Shown here piece after piece: positions 16,923-25,060 of a stretch of 64,000 nt of DNA. The stretch's first letter is position 1. Each line of letters opens with the position of its first letter. A model generated the notes under the pieces. That model searched no databases. It had not been told where the DNA came from and was given only the letters and a program-made list of their open reading frames with translations. The stretch is from Burkholderia cepacia (GTDB lineage Bacteria; Pseudomonadota; Gammaproteobacteria; Burkholderiales; Burkholderiaceae). A program made the translations under genes and the position numbers. The stretch is taken from positions 62,001 to 126,000 of the forward strand of contig NZ_LDWR01000005.1 in NCBI RefSeq assembly GCF_001039005.1, given 5' to 3'.

Positions 16923-19259
16923 TCACGGCTGACGCGCATTCGCCGCCACGGCCCCGTCGGACGTCGCCGCCGCAACCGGCACCTGCCCCGCCGCTGCTCC
17001 CGGCGCGCGCAATCGCACGATCCCCGCCTCCCCGACTTCGACGAACAGATCGCCTTGCGGCGTGACGACCATCCCCGACGGTCGATTCAGCGACCCCGGC
17101 AACGCGCCGGGCCGATTGCCGCGCGACCCGAGTTGCCCGGCGATCACCGCCGCATCGCCCTTCGCGTCGATCCGCAACACGGTATGGTTCCCGCTGTCGC
17201 TCACGTACACGTTGCCGCTTGCATCGGCCGCGATCCGGTCGGGCATGCACCACGTCCAGTCGCAACTGATCAGGTTGTTCGTCAGCCGGTCCTCCTCGTC
17301 GCGCGACTTCGCATTCGCAAGCGCGCCGTAGTACGCGTGCTCCGCGGCCGGCCACGGCCCGGGCAGGAAATGGATCCGGTGGGCGCCGGTTGCGGGATCG
17401 ATCTGCCAGATCACATCGCGGCTCAGCACGTAGAGCTGTCCTTGCGGGCCGATCGCCAGATCTTCATAGCTGCCTGGCCGTCGCCGGCTCGCGACGAAAC
17501 GCTCGACGTCTTCGCGCGGAATCTTGTACTGCTGCGCCTCGCGCGCCACCGTCGCGACCGTTCCCGTCGAGAAATCGAGCCGGCGGATGCTCGCGCCGTG
17601 GCCCGCGACATAAGGACTGTCGTCGAGCACGTACAGCCGGCCATCGCGGTCGAAACGCAGGTAGCGCGGCCGCCAGAACGTCGCCTGCGCGAACGGGCCG
17701 TCGACCCGCGTCTCGTCGCTGACCTTGCCGCTCACCGTCTGCACGTTGCCCTGCGGATCGATGCGCCGGATCAGCGCATTGCCGCTGTCCGCGACATACA
17801 GGTTGCCCGACGCATCCAGTGCGAGCCCCGACGGATAGCGGAAGCGCGCGCTCAAGCGCGGCCCGTCGCTGCGCCCCTTGTCGTCCGGCGCGCCTGCCCA
17901 CAGCTCGCCCTTGCCGTCCGGCGCGATCCGGTAGATCGCGTCGTCGAGCCGGTCGACGTAGTAGATCGTGCCGTCGGCGGCAACCGCGAAGTCGTCGTCG
18001 ACCGATCCCGGCAACGGCACGGCCTTCGCGTCGGCCGTGTCGGTCACCAGCAGCGCATCGCTGCGATTGCTCACCCCCGCGTACGCGAGCAGGCGGCCGT
18101 CCGGCGCCGCCTGCAGCACGACCTCGCCGCTGCCCGTCGTCACCAGCCGGCGGCCCGATCCGTCGATCGCCAGCGACGTCAGGTCGCGATCGTCCAAGCG
18201 GCCGCGGCGCAACGTCGGCTGCGCGATGCGCACGGTCGCGCTCGGCTTGCCGTCGGCGCCGACGGTCACGATCGAACGTGCGCTGGCCGCGATCATCTGT
18301 CCCGCGCCGTCGAACGCAAGTGCGATGTAGTCGGGATCGTCATGTGCGTCGCTTGCTTCGGTGTTCTTGTCAGTCTCGCTGGCCGGCGCCGCGCCGATGA
18401 ACGGCACGCTGCCGGCCAATGCGGCGACCGGACCGGGTTCGGGCGGCACGCGCGTGGCAGCGGCGGCTGCGTCGCTCGCAGCCGCCGCCACGTCCGACGC
18501 GTCGGCGGCCTTGCATGAAGGCAGCGGCGTATAACCGGTCGGCGTCACACGGCCGAACGTCTTGCCGTCGGTGATCCAGATCGCGCCATCCGGGCTCGCC
18601 GCGATCGCGCGGATCCGCGTCGGCATGCAATCGCCGTCGGGCTGCTTCCACGTCGCCACCGATCCGTCCGCGCCGACGATACGCAAATGGCCCGAGTACT
18701 GTTCGAGCGTCCAGAGCCGGCCCTGCCCGTCGAGCGCGACGGCGTCCGGTTGATCGAGCTGGCCGACCCCGCGCGGACCATCGGCATCGCCCGACTTGCC
18801 GGGCACGCCCGCGATCGTCACGACGGTGCCGTCCGGCCGGATCGCGCGCACCAGCGAATTGCCGGCGTCGGCCACGTAGACGGTGCCGTCCGGCGCACGT
18901 ACGGCGTCACCGGGCTGGTCGAAGCGCGCGGCAGACGATACGCCGTCCTGATACGCGCGCACGCCGCTGCGGCCGGCCAGCGTCGTCACATGGCCCTGCG
19001 CATCGATATGCCGCACCGTCGACGCGTACTTGTCCACCACGAGCACGCCGCCGTCACGATCGACATGCAGCCGCAGGGCGCCGGCGAAACGCGCAGCCGC
19101 GCCGGTGCCGTCGAGATTGCCTTCCGAACCCGGCGTGCCGGCTACCCATTCGAGCGACGGCCCGCCCGCCAGCGGAAAATTGCCGCATGCGCTCAGCAGC
19201 ACGGCCACGGCCGCGCAGGTCGCGATGCGCACGCCCAACCCGTTCGCATTCCGGATCAT
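16923..19259 (-). CDS. NHL-repeat beta-propeller lipoprotein
   Basis: A 778-residue exported lipoprotein. The start at 19259 follows AAGGAG and gives a signal peptide ending in the lipobox LLSAC with lipidated Cys25. The rest is built of NHL-type repeats (for example VYVADAGNSLVRAI, LYVADSGNALIRRI, VYVSDSGNHTVLRI), enough for more than one propeller. Such proteins are binding or scaffold modules, and no catalytic motif is visible. It is encoded next to a second, YncE-like propeller gene in the same direction, 78 bp apart. Function unknown; envelope location is likely. Confidence 0.85.
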   Translation of the reverse strand: MIRNANGLGVRIATCAAVAVLLSACGNFPLAGGPSLEWVAGTPGSEGNLDGTGAAARFAGALRLHVDRDGGVLVVDKYASTVRHIDAQGHVTTLAGRSGVRAYQDGVSSAARFDQPGDAVRAPDGTVYVADAGNSLVRAIRPDGTVVTIAGVPGKSGDADGPRGVGQLDQPDAVALDGQGRLWTLEQYSGHLRIVGADGSVATWKQPDGDCMPTRIRAIAASPDGAIWITDGKTFGRVTPTGYTPLPSCKAADASDVAAAASDAAAAATRVPPEPGPVAALAGSVPFIGAAPASETDKNTEASDAHDDPDYIALAFDGAGQMIAASARSIVTVGADGKPSATVRIAQPTLRRGRLDDRDLTSLAIDGSGRRLVTTGSGEVVLQAAPDGRLLAYAGVSNRSDALLVTDTADAKAVPLPGSVDDDFAVAADGTIYYVDRLDDAIYRIAPDGKGELWAGAPDDKGRSDGPRLSARFRYPSGLALDASGNLYVADSGNALIRRIDPQGNVQTVSGKVSDETRVDGPFAQATFWRPRYLRFDRDGRLYVLDDSPYVAGHGASIRRLDFSTGTVATVAREAQQYKIPREDVERFVASRRRPGSYEDLAIGPQGQLYVLSRDVIWQIDPATGAHRIHFLPGPWPAAEHAYYGALANAKSRDEEDRLTNNLISCDWTWCMPDRIAADASGNVYVSDSGNHTVLRIDAKGDAAVIAGQLGSRGNRPGALPGSLNRPSGMVVTPQGDLFVEVGEAGIVRLRAPGAAAGQVPVAAATSDGAVAANARQP

Positions 19260-19337
19260 CCTCTTCTCCTTACCCGTTCCATTCACGCCGGCTGCCGGTA
19301 CGCGCATCGCGCGGGCCAGCCGGACGATTCCTGTCGT

Positions 19338-20492
19338 TCACTGCGACGCGGCCTGCGCAGCTGGTTGGCAGAACAGCTCGCCGTTGGCGGCGACATAGTC
19401 GGCCAATCGCCCCGGATCGCGCACATCGAACAGCGACACGCTGCCGTCCTGGCTCGCATTGAGCACCGCGAGCCGGCTGCCGTCCGGACTGAACGTCAGC
19501 GCGAGCGGCCATTCGCCGGTGCGATATGCCGCGCGCAGCATGCCCGTCGCGCGATCGGCGACCAGCACGGTGTTCTCCTGCGGCAGCGTGAAAGCCACCG
19601 TGTGGCCGTCCGGGCTGAACGCGAAGCGATAGCTCGTCAGCGCGCGGCAATACTGCGCGGCCTGACGCGGCCGCAACGTGTTCGCGTCATAGGCTGCGAT
19701 GCCGTCGCGAAACAGCGCGACCAGATCGCCGGAACGCGGTTCGACCGCAACGTCGTATGCGTCGGCATCGGCGATCGTGCCGACCTGCGCGCGCGTCTGC
19801 GTATCGAAGGCATCGATGCCGCCCGCCACGCCGTTCGTGACGAACAGGCGCCGGCCGTCCGCGGACAACGCGAGCGCGGCAGGCCGCCCGAACGGCTGGT
19901 TGCCGGCGTTCCCGCCGCTCAGCGCAATCGGCTTGCCGAGCGTGCGGAAGGTCGCGAGATCGACGACGGATACCGAATTGGCGACCACGTTGAGCACATA
20001 CGCGCGCGTGCCGTCCGGCGACACCGCGACGGCCTGCGGAAAACGCTGCACCTTCGCGACGCCATCGACACGCCCGCTGTCGAGATCGAGCTGCGCCAGC
20101 GAATCGGGACGCATCGAGCTGACGTACGCATGGCGTTCGTCGGCAGCGATCGCGATACCCGTCGCCCCCATCCCGCGACAAAAGTTGTCAGGACACCCAT
20201 CCTTGGCTGGCTTCGCCGGTCGATCGCCCAGATCGCGCATACGCTGCCCGGCCGCCACGTCGATCACCGCGACCGTGTTGTCGCTGTTGCTGGTGACGTA
20301 CAGGCGCTTGCCGTCCGGCCCGAACGCGATGCCGGCCGGCCCGTTCCCGACCGCGATGACGGCCGGCGCATCGGTCTTCGCGGGCGTTGCCGCCGCAGGG
20401 TCCGTCTGGGCGCACGCGCCGGCCGCCAGCATCGCGAGCGCCACGGCAAGCACCGCCCGATGCAGGATCCGCGGCTTGAAATCGACTCTCAC
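19338..20492 (-). CDS. YncE-like periplasmic beta-propeller protein
   Basis: A 384-residue secreted protein starting with GTG (20492), preceded by AGGAG, with a signal peptide ending near ACAQT. It contains YncE/YVTN-type repeats such as RLYVTSNSDNTVAVIDVA, RAYVLNVVANSVSVVDLA and RLAVLNASQDGSVSLFDV, consistent with a seven-bladed propeller. Several cysteines (for example CPDNFC) may form disulphides. It lies between the desaturase operon and the NHL lipoprotein on the same strand. Whether it belongs functionally to that operon is not shown; the gap to the desaturase stop is only 43 bp. Confidence 0.82.
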   Translation of the reverse strand: MRVDFKPRILHRAVLAVALAMLAAGACAQTDPAAATPAKTDAPAVIAVGNGPAGIAFGPDGKRLYVTSNSDNTVAVIDVAAGQRMRDLGDRPAKPAKDGCPDNFCRGMGATGIAIAADERHAYVSSMRPDSLAQLDLDSGRVDGVAKVQRFPQAVAVSPDGTRAYVLNVVANSVSVVDLATFRTLGKPIALSGGNAGNQPFGRPAALALSADGRRLFVTNGVAGGIDAFDTQTRAQVGTIADADAYDVAVEPRSGDLVALFRDGIAAYDANTLRPRQAAQYCRALTSYRFAFSPDGHTVAFTLPQENTVLVADRATGMLRAAYRTGEWPLALTFSPDGSRLAVLNASQDGSVSLFDVRDPGRLADYVAANGELFCQPAAQAASQ

Positions 20493-20535
20493 TTTTTTGC
20501 TCCTGGAAGATGGGCATGCGGCGCCGGACGACGTG

Positions 20536-21483
20536 TCAGCGCACGCTCACGTCGCGCAGCACCGCACCGTATCCCGCGTACAGATTGCCGTCCGGCAGCA
20601 ACTGCCGCTGCGCGAGTTGCCGGTGCACGATCGGCAGGTTATGGAACGGCATCCGCGTGAACAGGTGATGTTCGATATGGAAATGAATCGCGTGCGGGCC
20701 GAACAGGAACGTCTGCCACGAACGCCGGACGATCGTGCGCGCGTTGCGGCTCTGGTCCGCGCCAGCCGGCAGCCCGGCGTGCTCGAAGATCGCGCGCACC
20801 TGCCCGGCGAGCGGCAACAGCGTGACGGACGGCACGATCCACAACGCGACGTACAGCAGAGGATGCCCGGCCAGCGCGAGCGCGCCGAACAGCACGCCGT
20901 TGCCGGCCAGCATCGATGCGACTTCCCACGCGGCATACGCGCGCGACTTGCCGACCTTCGGCAACGCATGCGCAAACTCACCGCGCGCGAGCTTCACGAC
21001 GCTCGTCACGTAGCCGATCCCGCACGCGTAGGCGAGCAGGCGGCCGACCAGCCGCCCGCGCGTCACCGGATAGTCGTGAACGCCGAACAGCAGCGCGACG
21101 GGATCGTCCGACTGCATCGGCGCGCGATGATGCTTCAGATGGCCCGCGCAATACGTGCGCAGCGACAGCCACAGCGGGCCGGCCGCAAACAACTGGCCCA
21201 ACGCGTCGTTGACGCGCCGGTTCCGTGCCAGCAACCCGTGCGCGCCTTCGTGCATCATCACCGCGAGCGCGAGCTGGCTGCGCGCGATCACGATCGCGGC
21301 AACCGCGTACACGAGCGGATGCGGGAATGCGATCGCAACCGCGAACGCGGCGGCAATCATCAGCCAGTCGCCTGCCAGCGCCGCGCCGATGCGCGACGCG
21401 TTCACGCGAAACAGCGCGGGATCGGGCACGAACCGCGCGAGCTCGGCGTTCGATCCGGCGTGATGAACCTGGGCATCCGTCAC
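20536..21483 (-). CDS. membrane fatty acid desaturase-family protein
   Basis: A 315-residue integral-membrane diiron enzyme. Three histidine boxes are intact: HEGAH (78-82), HLKHH (115-119) and HIEHH (269-273), with hydrophobic helices between them. Members desaturate or hydroxylate acyl chains or related lipids. The GTG start at 21483 overlaps the stop of the PAP2 gene by 4 bp (GTGA), so it is the last gene of a six-gene operon. The substrate is unknown; with a PAP2 enzyme and two glycosyltransferases beside it, a glyco- or phospholipid is a reasonable inference. Confidence 0.87.
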   Translation of the reverse strand: MTDAQVHHAGSNAELARFVPDPALFRVNASRIGAALAGDWLMIAAAFAVAIAFPHPLVYAVAAIVIARSQLALAVMMHEGAHGLLARNRRVNDALGQLFAAGPLWLSLRTYCAGHLKHHRAPMQSDDPVALLFGVHDYPVTRGRLVGRLLAYACGIGYVTSVVKLARGEFAHALPKVGKSRAYAAWEVASMLAGNGVLFGALALAGHPLLYVALWIVPSVTLLPLAGQVRAIFEHAGLPAGADQSRNARTIVRRSWQTFLFGPHAIHFHIEHHLFTRMPFHNLPIVHRQLAQRQLLPDGNLYAGYGAVLRDVSVR

Positions 21484-22097
21484 GCGAGCCTCCTGCGCAG
21501 CGAACGGCGCTCGACCCACAGCGCACTGGCCATCGCGAGCGCCACGCCGCCCAGCACATCGGCAACCGTATGCTGCTTGAGCGTCAACGTCGACGTACAG
21601 ATCAGCAGCCCGATCGCCGTTGCCACGATCCGGCGCCGGTCCGCGAGCATCCGGCAGGCGAGGCACGTCACCGCAACGTGCAGGCTCGGAAAACCGTTGG
21701 CCGCGAAATCGAGCTGCCACATGCGCGCAAGACGTTGGCGCACGAACGCATTGCCGATCTCCGCGACATCCGGCCTCGGCACCGCTTCCGGAAACAGCAG
21801 GAAGGACACGACACCGAGCACGAACGCGATCAGCACGGCCTCCTTGAACGCGGCGAACGCAGATGGCCTTGCATACGCGGCAAGCGCAATCACGAACGGA
21901 AAGAAGCCGACATAGATGGCCCACGACCACGCGATGAAAGGAATCCGCGCATCGATCGCCGTGGCGAACACATAGCGCGGCGTGACGCCGCGCTCCAGCA
22001 AAAGGAAGATCGCAAGGCCGGCAACCATGCCGAACGTCGCGGCCAGCATCTGCCGGATATCGAGCCGGCGCTCGTCTCGAAACGACAACGTGTTCAT
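21480..22097 (-). CDS. PAP2-superfamily membrane protein, Aur1/inositol-phosphotransferase type
   Basis: A 205-residue membrane protein with about five or six helices. The PAP2 motifs are of the Aur1-like form: GFPSLH (135-140) in place of PSGH, and KQHTVADVLGG with His176 and Asp180. That subtype includes head-group transferases such as inositol phosphorylceramide synthase as well as lipid phosphatases. Its ATG overlaps the stop of the upstream glycosyltransferase gene (ATGA) and its stop overlaps the desaturase GTG. It probably removes or exchanges a phospho-head group on the operon's lipid. Confidence 0.83.
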   Translation of the reverse strand: MNTLSFRDERRLDIRQMLAATFGMVAGLAIFLLLERGVTPRYVFATAIDARIPFIAWSWAIYVGFFPFVIALAAYARPSAFAAFKEAVLIAFVLGVVSFLLFPEAVPRPDVAEIGNAFVRQRLARMWQLDFAANGFPSLHVAVTCLACRMLADRRRIVATAIGLLICTSTLTLKQHTVADVLGGVALAMASALWVERRSLRRRLA

Positions 22098-23251
22098 CGC
22101 GGCGCCGGCGCCTCGCATCGCGTATCGGCGTCGATCGCCTGCGCCCGCGGGCGCAACGCGAGGACGCGCGACGTCCATGCATCCACACGTGCATGCGCAT
22201 GCTCGCGACCGGCGATCGTTCCCGCCGGTGTGCCGGGATTGCACATCAGCTCGGTTGCGGCCTGCCCGACTTCGTGCCGGAACGCGGCCGCATCGCCGCG
22301 CCACGTGACGACGCGGTGCACGAGTTGCAGCCGTGCCGCGCGCGCGGCGTTGCTCGCCTGCTCGGGCTGATCGGTCAGCACGAGCAGGATCGGGCGACGA
22401 TACACGCGCGCGATCGACAGCGCGGCCATGCCGGGCGCCGATACGATCAGCGGCGCATGTGCGGCGCGCGTCGACCAGTCCGCGTCGACGCCGGTCCAGC
22501 CGTCGTGCCCGGCGTACCCCTCGCCCACGCGGTGCGCGGTGAGCCCCGCGTCGCGCATCCCGGCCGACAGCGCATCGGCAATCGCGACATCGCGAAAGTG
22601 CGGGTTCAGATAAATGGCCGCGGCAGCCGGCTCCGAAGCCGGCAGTTCGACGGCGACCGGCACCGGCGTCGGCAGCCGGCAATGCAGGTGCGAGCGCGGC
22701 GCATCGTCAGGGACGTCGTACGCAAAGTCGTGCTCGATGCAGCCCAGCGCCGAATCGATCTGCCAGTCGACGATCCGTGCGAAAGCACGCGCCAGCGCGC
22801 GCGGCAGCCGCTCGTCGAAGTTCGCGGTCAACGCGCGGCGGAGACTGCCGCCATACACGTGAACGATGCGACGCCGCCAGCCCGGCACCGCGCCCATGAA
22901 CAGCAGCGCCGGTTGAAACGAGTCGTTGATCACGAGATCGGCATCGCGGACGATCGCATGCAGCCGCGCGATGTCGCGCAGCATGCGCGTCGGCCTGAAT
23001 ACGTAGTGCGCGACGTTGCGATCGGTCGCATCGCGCAGCATGTTCTGCCGTTCGTCGAACTGCACCGCGTAGTGACGGGACAGCACGGCCGCGTCGATGC
23101 CGAATGCCGACAGGAATGCCTGCCCCGCATCGGACGTCGTCAGCACGTCGACCTGCGCACCGGCCGCGCGCAGCGCATGCACGAGCAGTTGCGCACGCAT
23201 CAGGTGGCCGCGCGCGTCGGCCGTCGCGAGATAGACGATCCGCTGCATCAT
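22094..23251 (-). CDS. glycosyltransferase, MurG/UGT-like GT-B fold
   Basis: A 385-residue soluble or membrane-associated protein beginning RIVYLATADARGHLMRAQLL, the usual N-terminal Rossmann strand and glycine/histidine loop of MurG- or UGT-like GT-B enzymes. A later nucleotide-binding-like segment is APLIVSAPGMAALSIARVY. The start at 23251 overlaps the stop of the ferritin-like gene (ATGA) and the stop overlaps the PAP2 start. It presumably transfers a sugar to the operon's lipid. The donor is not deducible. Confidence 0.75.
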   Translation of the reverse strand: MMQRIVYLATADARGHLMRAQLLVHALRAAGAQVDVLTTSDAGQAFLSAFGIDAAVLSRHYAVQFDERQNMLRDATDRNVAHYVFRPTRMLRDIARLHAIVRDADLVINDSFQPALLFMGAVPGWRRRIVHVYGGSLRRALTANFDERLPRALARAFARIVDWQIDSALGCIEHDFAYDVPDDAPRSHLHCRLPTPVPVAVELPASEPAAAAIYLNPHFRDVAIADALSAGMRDAGLTAHRVGEGYAGHDGWTGVDADWSTRAAHAPLIVSAPGMAALSIARVYRRPILLVLTDQPEQASNAARAARLQLVHRVVTWRGDAAAFRHEVGQAATELMCNPGTPAGTIAGREHAHARVDAWTSRVLALRPRAQAIDADTRCEAPAPR

Positions 23252-23997
23252 GCGTGCGGACGAAGCGACTGGAGCCAGCCGGCCGCATACATCGCCAGTG
23301 CGCCCGTCACGCCGAAGCCGGCCTCGATCGCGCGAATCTCGTCCAGCAACGCGGCGAGATGTGCGGCTTCGGACGGTGCAACGAGACGGCGCAGCGTGTC
23401 CGAGCAGAGCCGGACGTGCCGCGTCTCGTCGGCGAGCACGCGCGCGAACAGCGGATACAACGGATGCGCCGCGCCGATCGTCTCGCAGTGGCGCGCGAGC
23501 ACGCGCATCGCCATCTGTTCCGCACACAGGCCCGCCGCATAGGCGGGCACGAGCTTGCCTTGCGCGAAGTGCGGCGCATGGCGCTGCGCGAGCCGCCGCC
23601 ATCGGATGATCTTGCGCCGGCTCAGCCAGTCGAGTTCGTGCGGCGCCGTCGACGGCGTGACGCCGCGCGCTCGCAGCGCATCGGCAAACGCGGCCGCGTG
23701 GCGGTGCTCGTCCGCGAGATGCTGCTCGATCCGCGGCGCAAGCCAGTCCGGCGGCTGCCCGGTCCAGTCCTCGTGCAGCGCGCACTCGGTCGCTTCTTCG
23801 CCGATCAGGTACATGCGCAACAGCCAGCGCTCGCCATGCGGGCTGCGATGCAGCTGCCGGAGCGCCGCCCGCTTGATGCGATCGACGAGATAGGCCCGTG
23901 CCCGCGCCACGCCACGCGGCACGGGCGCATCGAGACAGTCGAAGCGCTCGCCGTGCGACGCCTGCGGCGAAACGGGCAGTTCGCGCGCCGAGGTCAT
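23248..23997 (-). CDS. ferritin-like diiron protein
   Basis: A 249-residue predominantly helical protein with two ExxH metal motifs in the DExxH context: ADEHRH (Glu97, His100) and ADETRH (Glu191, His194). Further candidate carboxylate ligands lie in GEEATE (about 67-71) and CAEQMA (Glu160). This is the ferritin/ribonucleotide-reductase-like four-helix arrangement used for oxygen-dependent oxidation. It is translationally coupled to both neighbours by 4-bp overlaps. A role as an oxygenase acting on the operon's product is inference. Confidence 0.75.
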   Translation of the reverse strand: MTSARELPVSPQASHGERFDCLDAPVPRGVARARAYLVDRIKRAALRQLHRSPHGERWLLRMYLIGEEATECALHEDWTGQPPDWLAPRIEQHLADEHRHAAAFADALRARGVTPSTAPHELDWLSRRKIIRWRRLAQRHAPHFAQGKLVPAYAAGLCAEQMAMRVLARHCETIGAAHPLYPLFARVLADETRHVRLCSDTLRRLVAPSEAAHLAALLDEIRAIEAGFGVTGALAMYAAGWLQSLRPHA

Positions 23998-25010
23998 GCG
24001 GGCACGCCCCGTGCGGACGCGGATTTCGTCGCGGCCGCCGCAGCAGCAATTGAATCGCGACGCCAGCCGAGGATCAGGCCGACGAAGCTTTCCTGCATGA
24101 ACGCATGCGCGGATGCGGCCGCGCCCGCGAATGCCTCCTCGTGTCCGTTCACGCGCAGATAGCCGTTGCCGTCGCGCGCGCCGAATTCGATCCGGTCGTT
24201 CTTCCTGAAGCCGCGCGCGCGCACGTCCTTCACGAGTGCGCTGCCGTCGAGACCGAACAGGAACAGCTCGCGCTGCGCGACCCACACCGGAATGTGATCG
24301 CTCAGCGCATCGAAACGGATCGACCACGTGCCGGACGCGAGCGCGCGCTCGACGTCGGCATCATGCGGTGCGTTCGACGTGAAGCTCGCGCGCGCGACCG
24401 ACTTTGTCAGGCCGCCGACGCCGAGCGCGATCGTGATGTCGTCCGCCAACGGTTGCTTCGGATCGGTCGCGCTCACCTTCACGAGATGGCGCGCGAGCCG
24501 CGATGCCAGCGACGGATGCGCGAACAGCGCAAGCGTTTCGTCCGGCGTGAGCATGTCACGCTCGCCGTCGCCCTCCTTCACGCGCACACGATACGGATCG
24601 ATCCGGACATCGGTGAACTTGCCGCGCACGGGCGCATGAACGTACACGTCGCGATCCCACTTCGCACCATCGCGACGCAGCAGCACGTGCACGCTCAACG
24701 GCACGCGCCGGCCGTCGCCGTCGACGCCCGTGCCCTGCAGCAGCACGTCGCCGAGCACGTCCTTCGTGCGGCGATTCGCATCGCTCGAAAACACGATCGC
24801 ATGCGCGTCGGTATCGATGCTGGCATGAACGTCGGGCGCATCGAGCGCGACACGATTGCAGTCCGTCGCGGCCGCGCTCGCGAACGGGCAGCCGCTTTGC
24901 GACGCGAAGTGGTAGATCCCGCGCCCCGCGTGATCGACCGGCGCGGCATGGGCGCCGGCGCTGGCGGCAAACAGGGCGAGGCAGGCAACACGGGTGGCGA
25001 GTGAGGGCAT
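23994..25010 (-). CDS. secreted protein of unknown function
   Basis: A 338-residue protein with a clear signal peptide (cleavage near AHA|APVDH) and then a beta-rich domain. A Cys pair close to the N-terminus (SGCPF and TDCNRV) could form a disulphide. I do not recognise a family. Motifs worth noting are VYVHAPVRGKFTDVRID and DHIPVWVAQRELFLFG. It is second in the operon, after the GT2 gene (50 bp) and coupled by ATGA to the ferritin-like gene. A periplasmic or outer-membrane lipid-handling role is possible but unproven. Confidence 0.7.
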   Translation of the reverse strand: MPSLATRVACLALFAASAGAHAAPVDHAGRGIYHFASQSGCPFASAAATDCNRVALDAPDVHASIDTDAHAIVFSSDANRRTKDVLGDVLLQGTGVDGDGRRVPLSVHVLLRRDGAKWDRDVYVHAPVRGKFTDVRIDPYRVRVKEGDGERDMLTPDETLALFAHPSLASRLARHLVKVSATDPKQPLADDITIALGVGGLTKSVARASFTSNAPHDADVERALASGTWSIRFDALSDHIPVWVAQRELFLFGLDGSALVKDVRARGFRKNDRIEFGARDGNGYLRVNGHEEAFAGAAASAHAFMQESFVGLILGWRRDSIAAAAAATKSASARGVPA

Positions 25011-25060
25011 GGTCGTCGTCGGGATGGATGCGGGGTGTCGGCGGTCGTGGCGGCGCCGTG

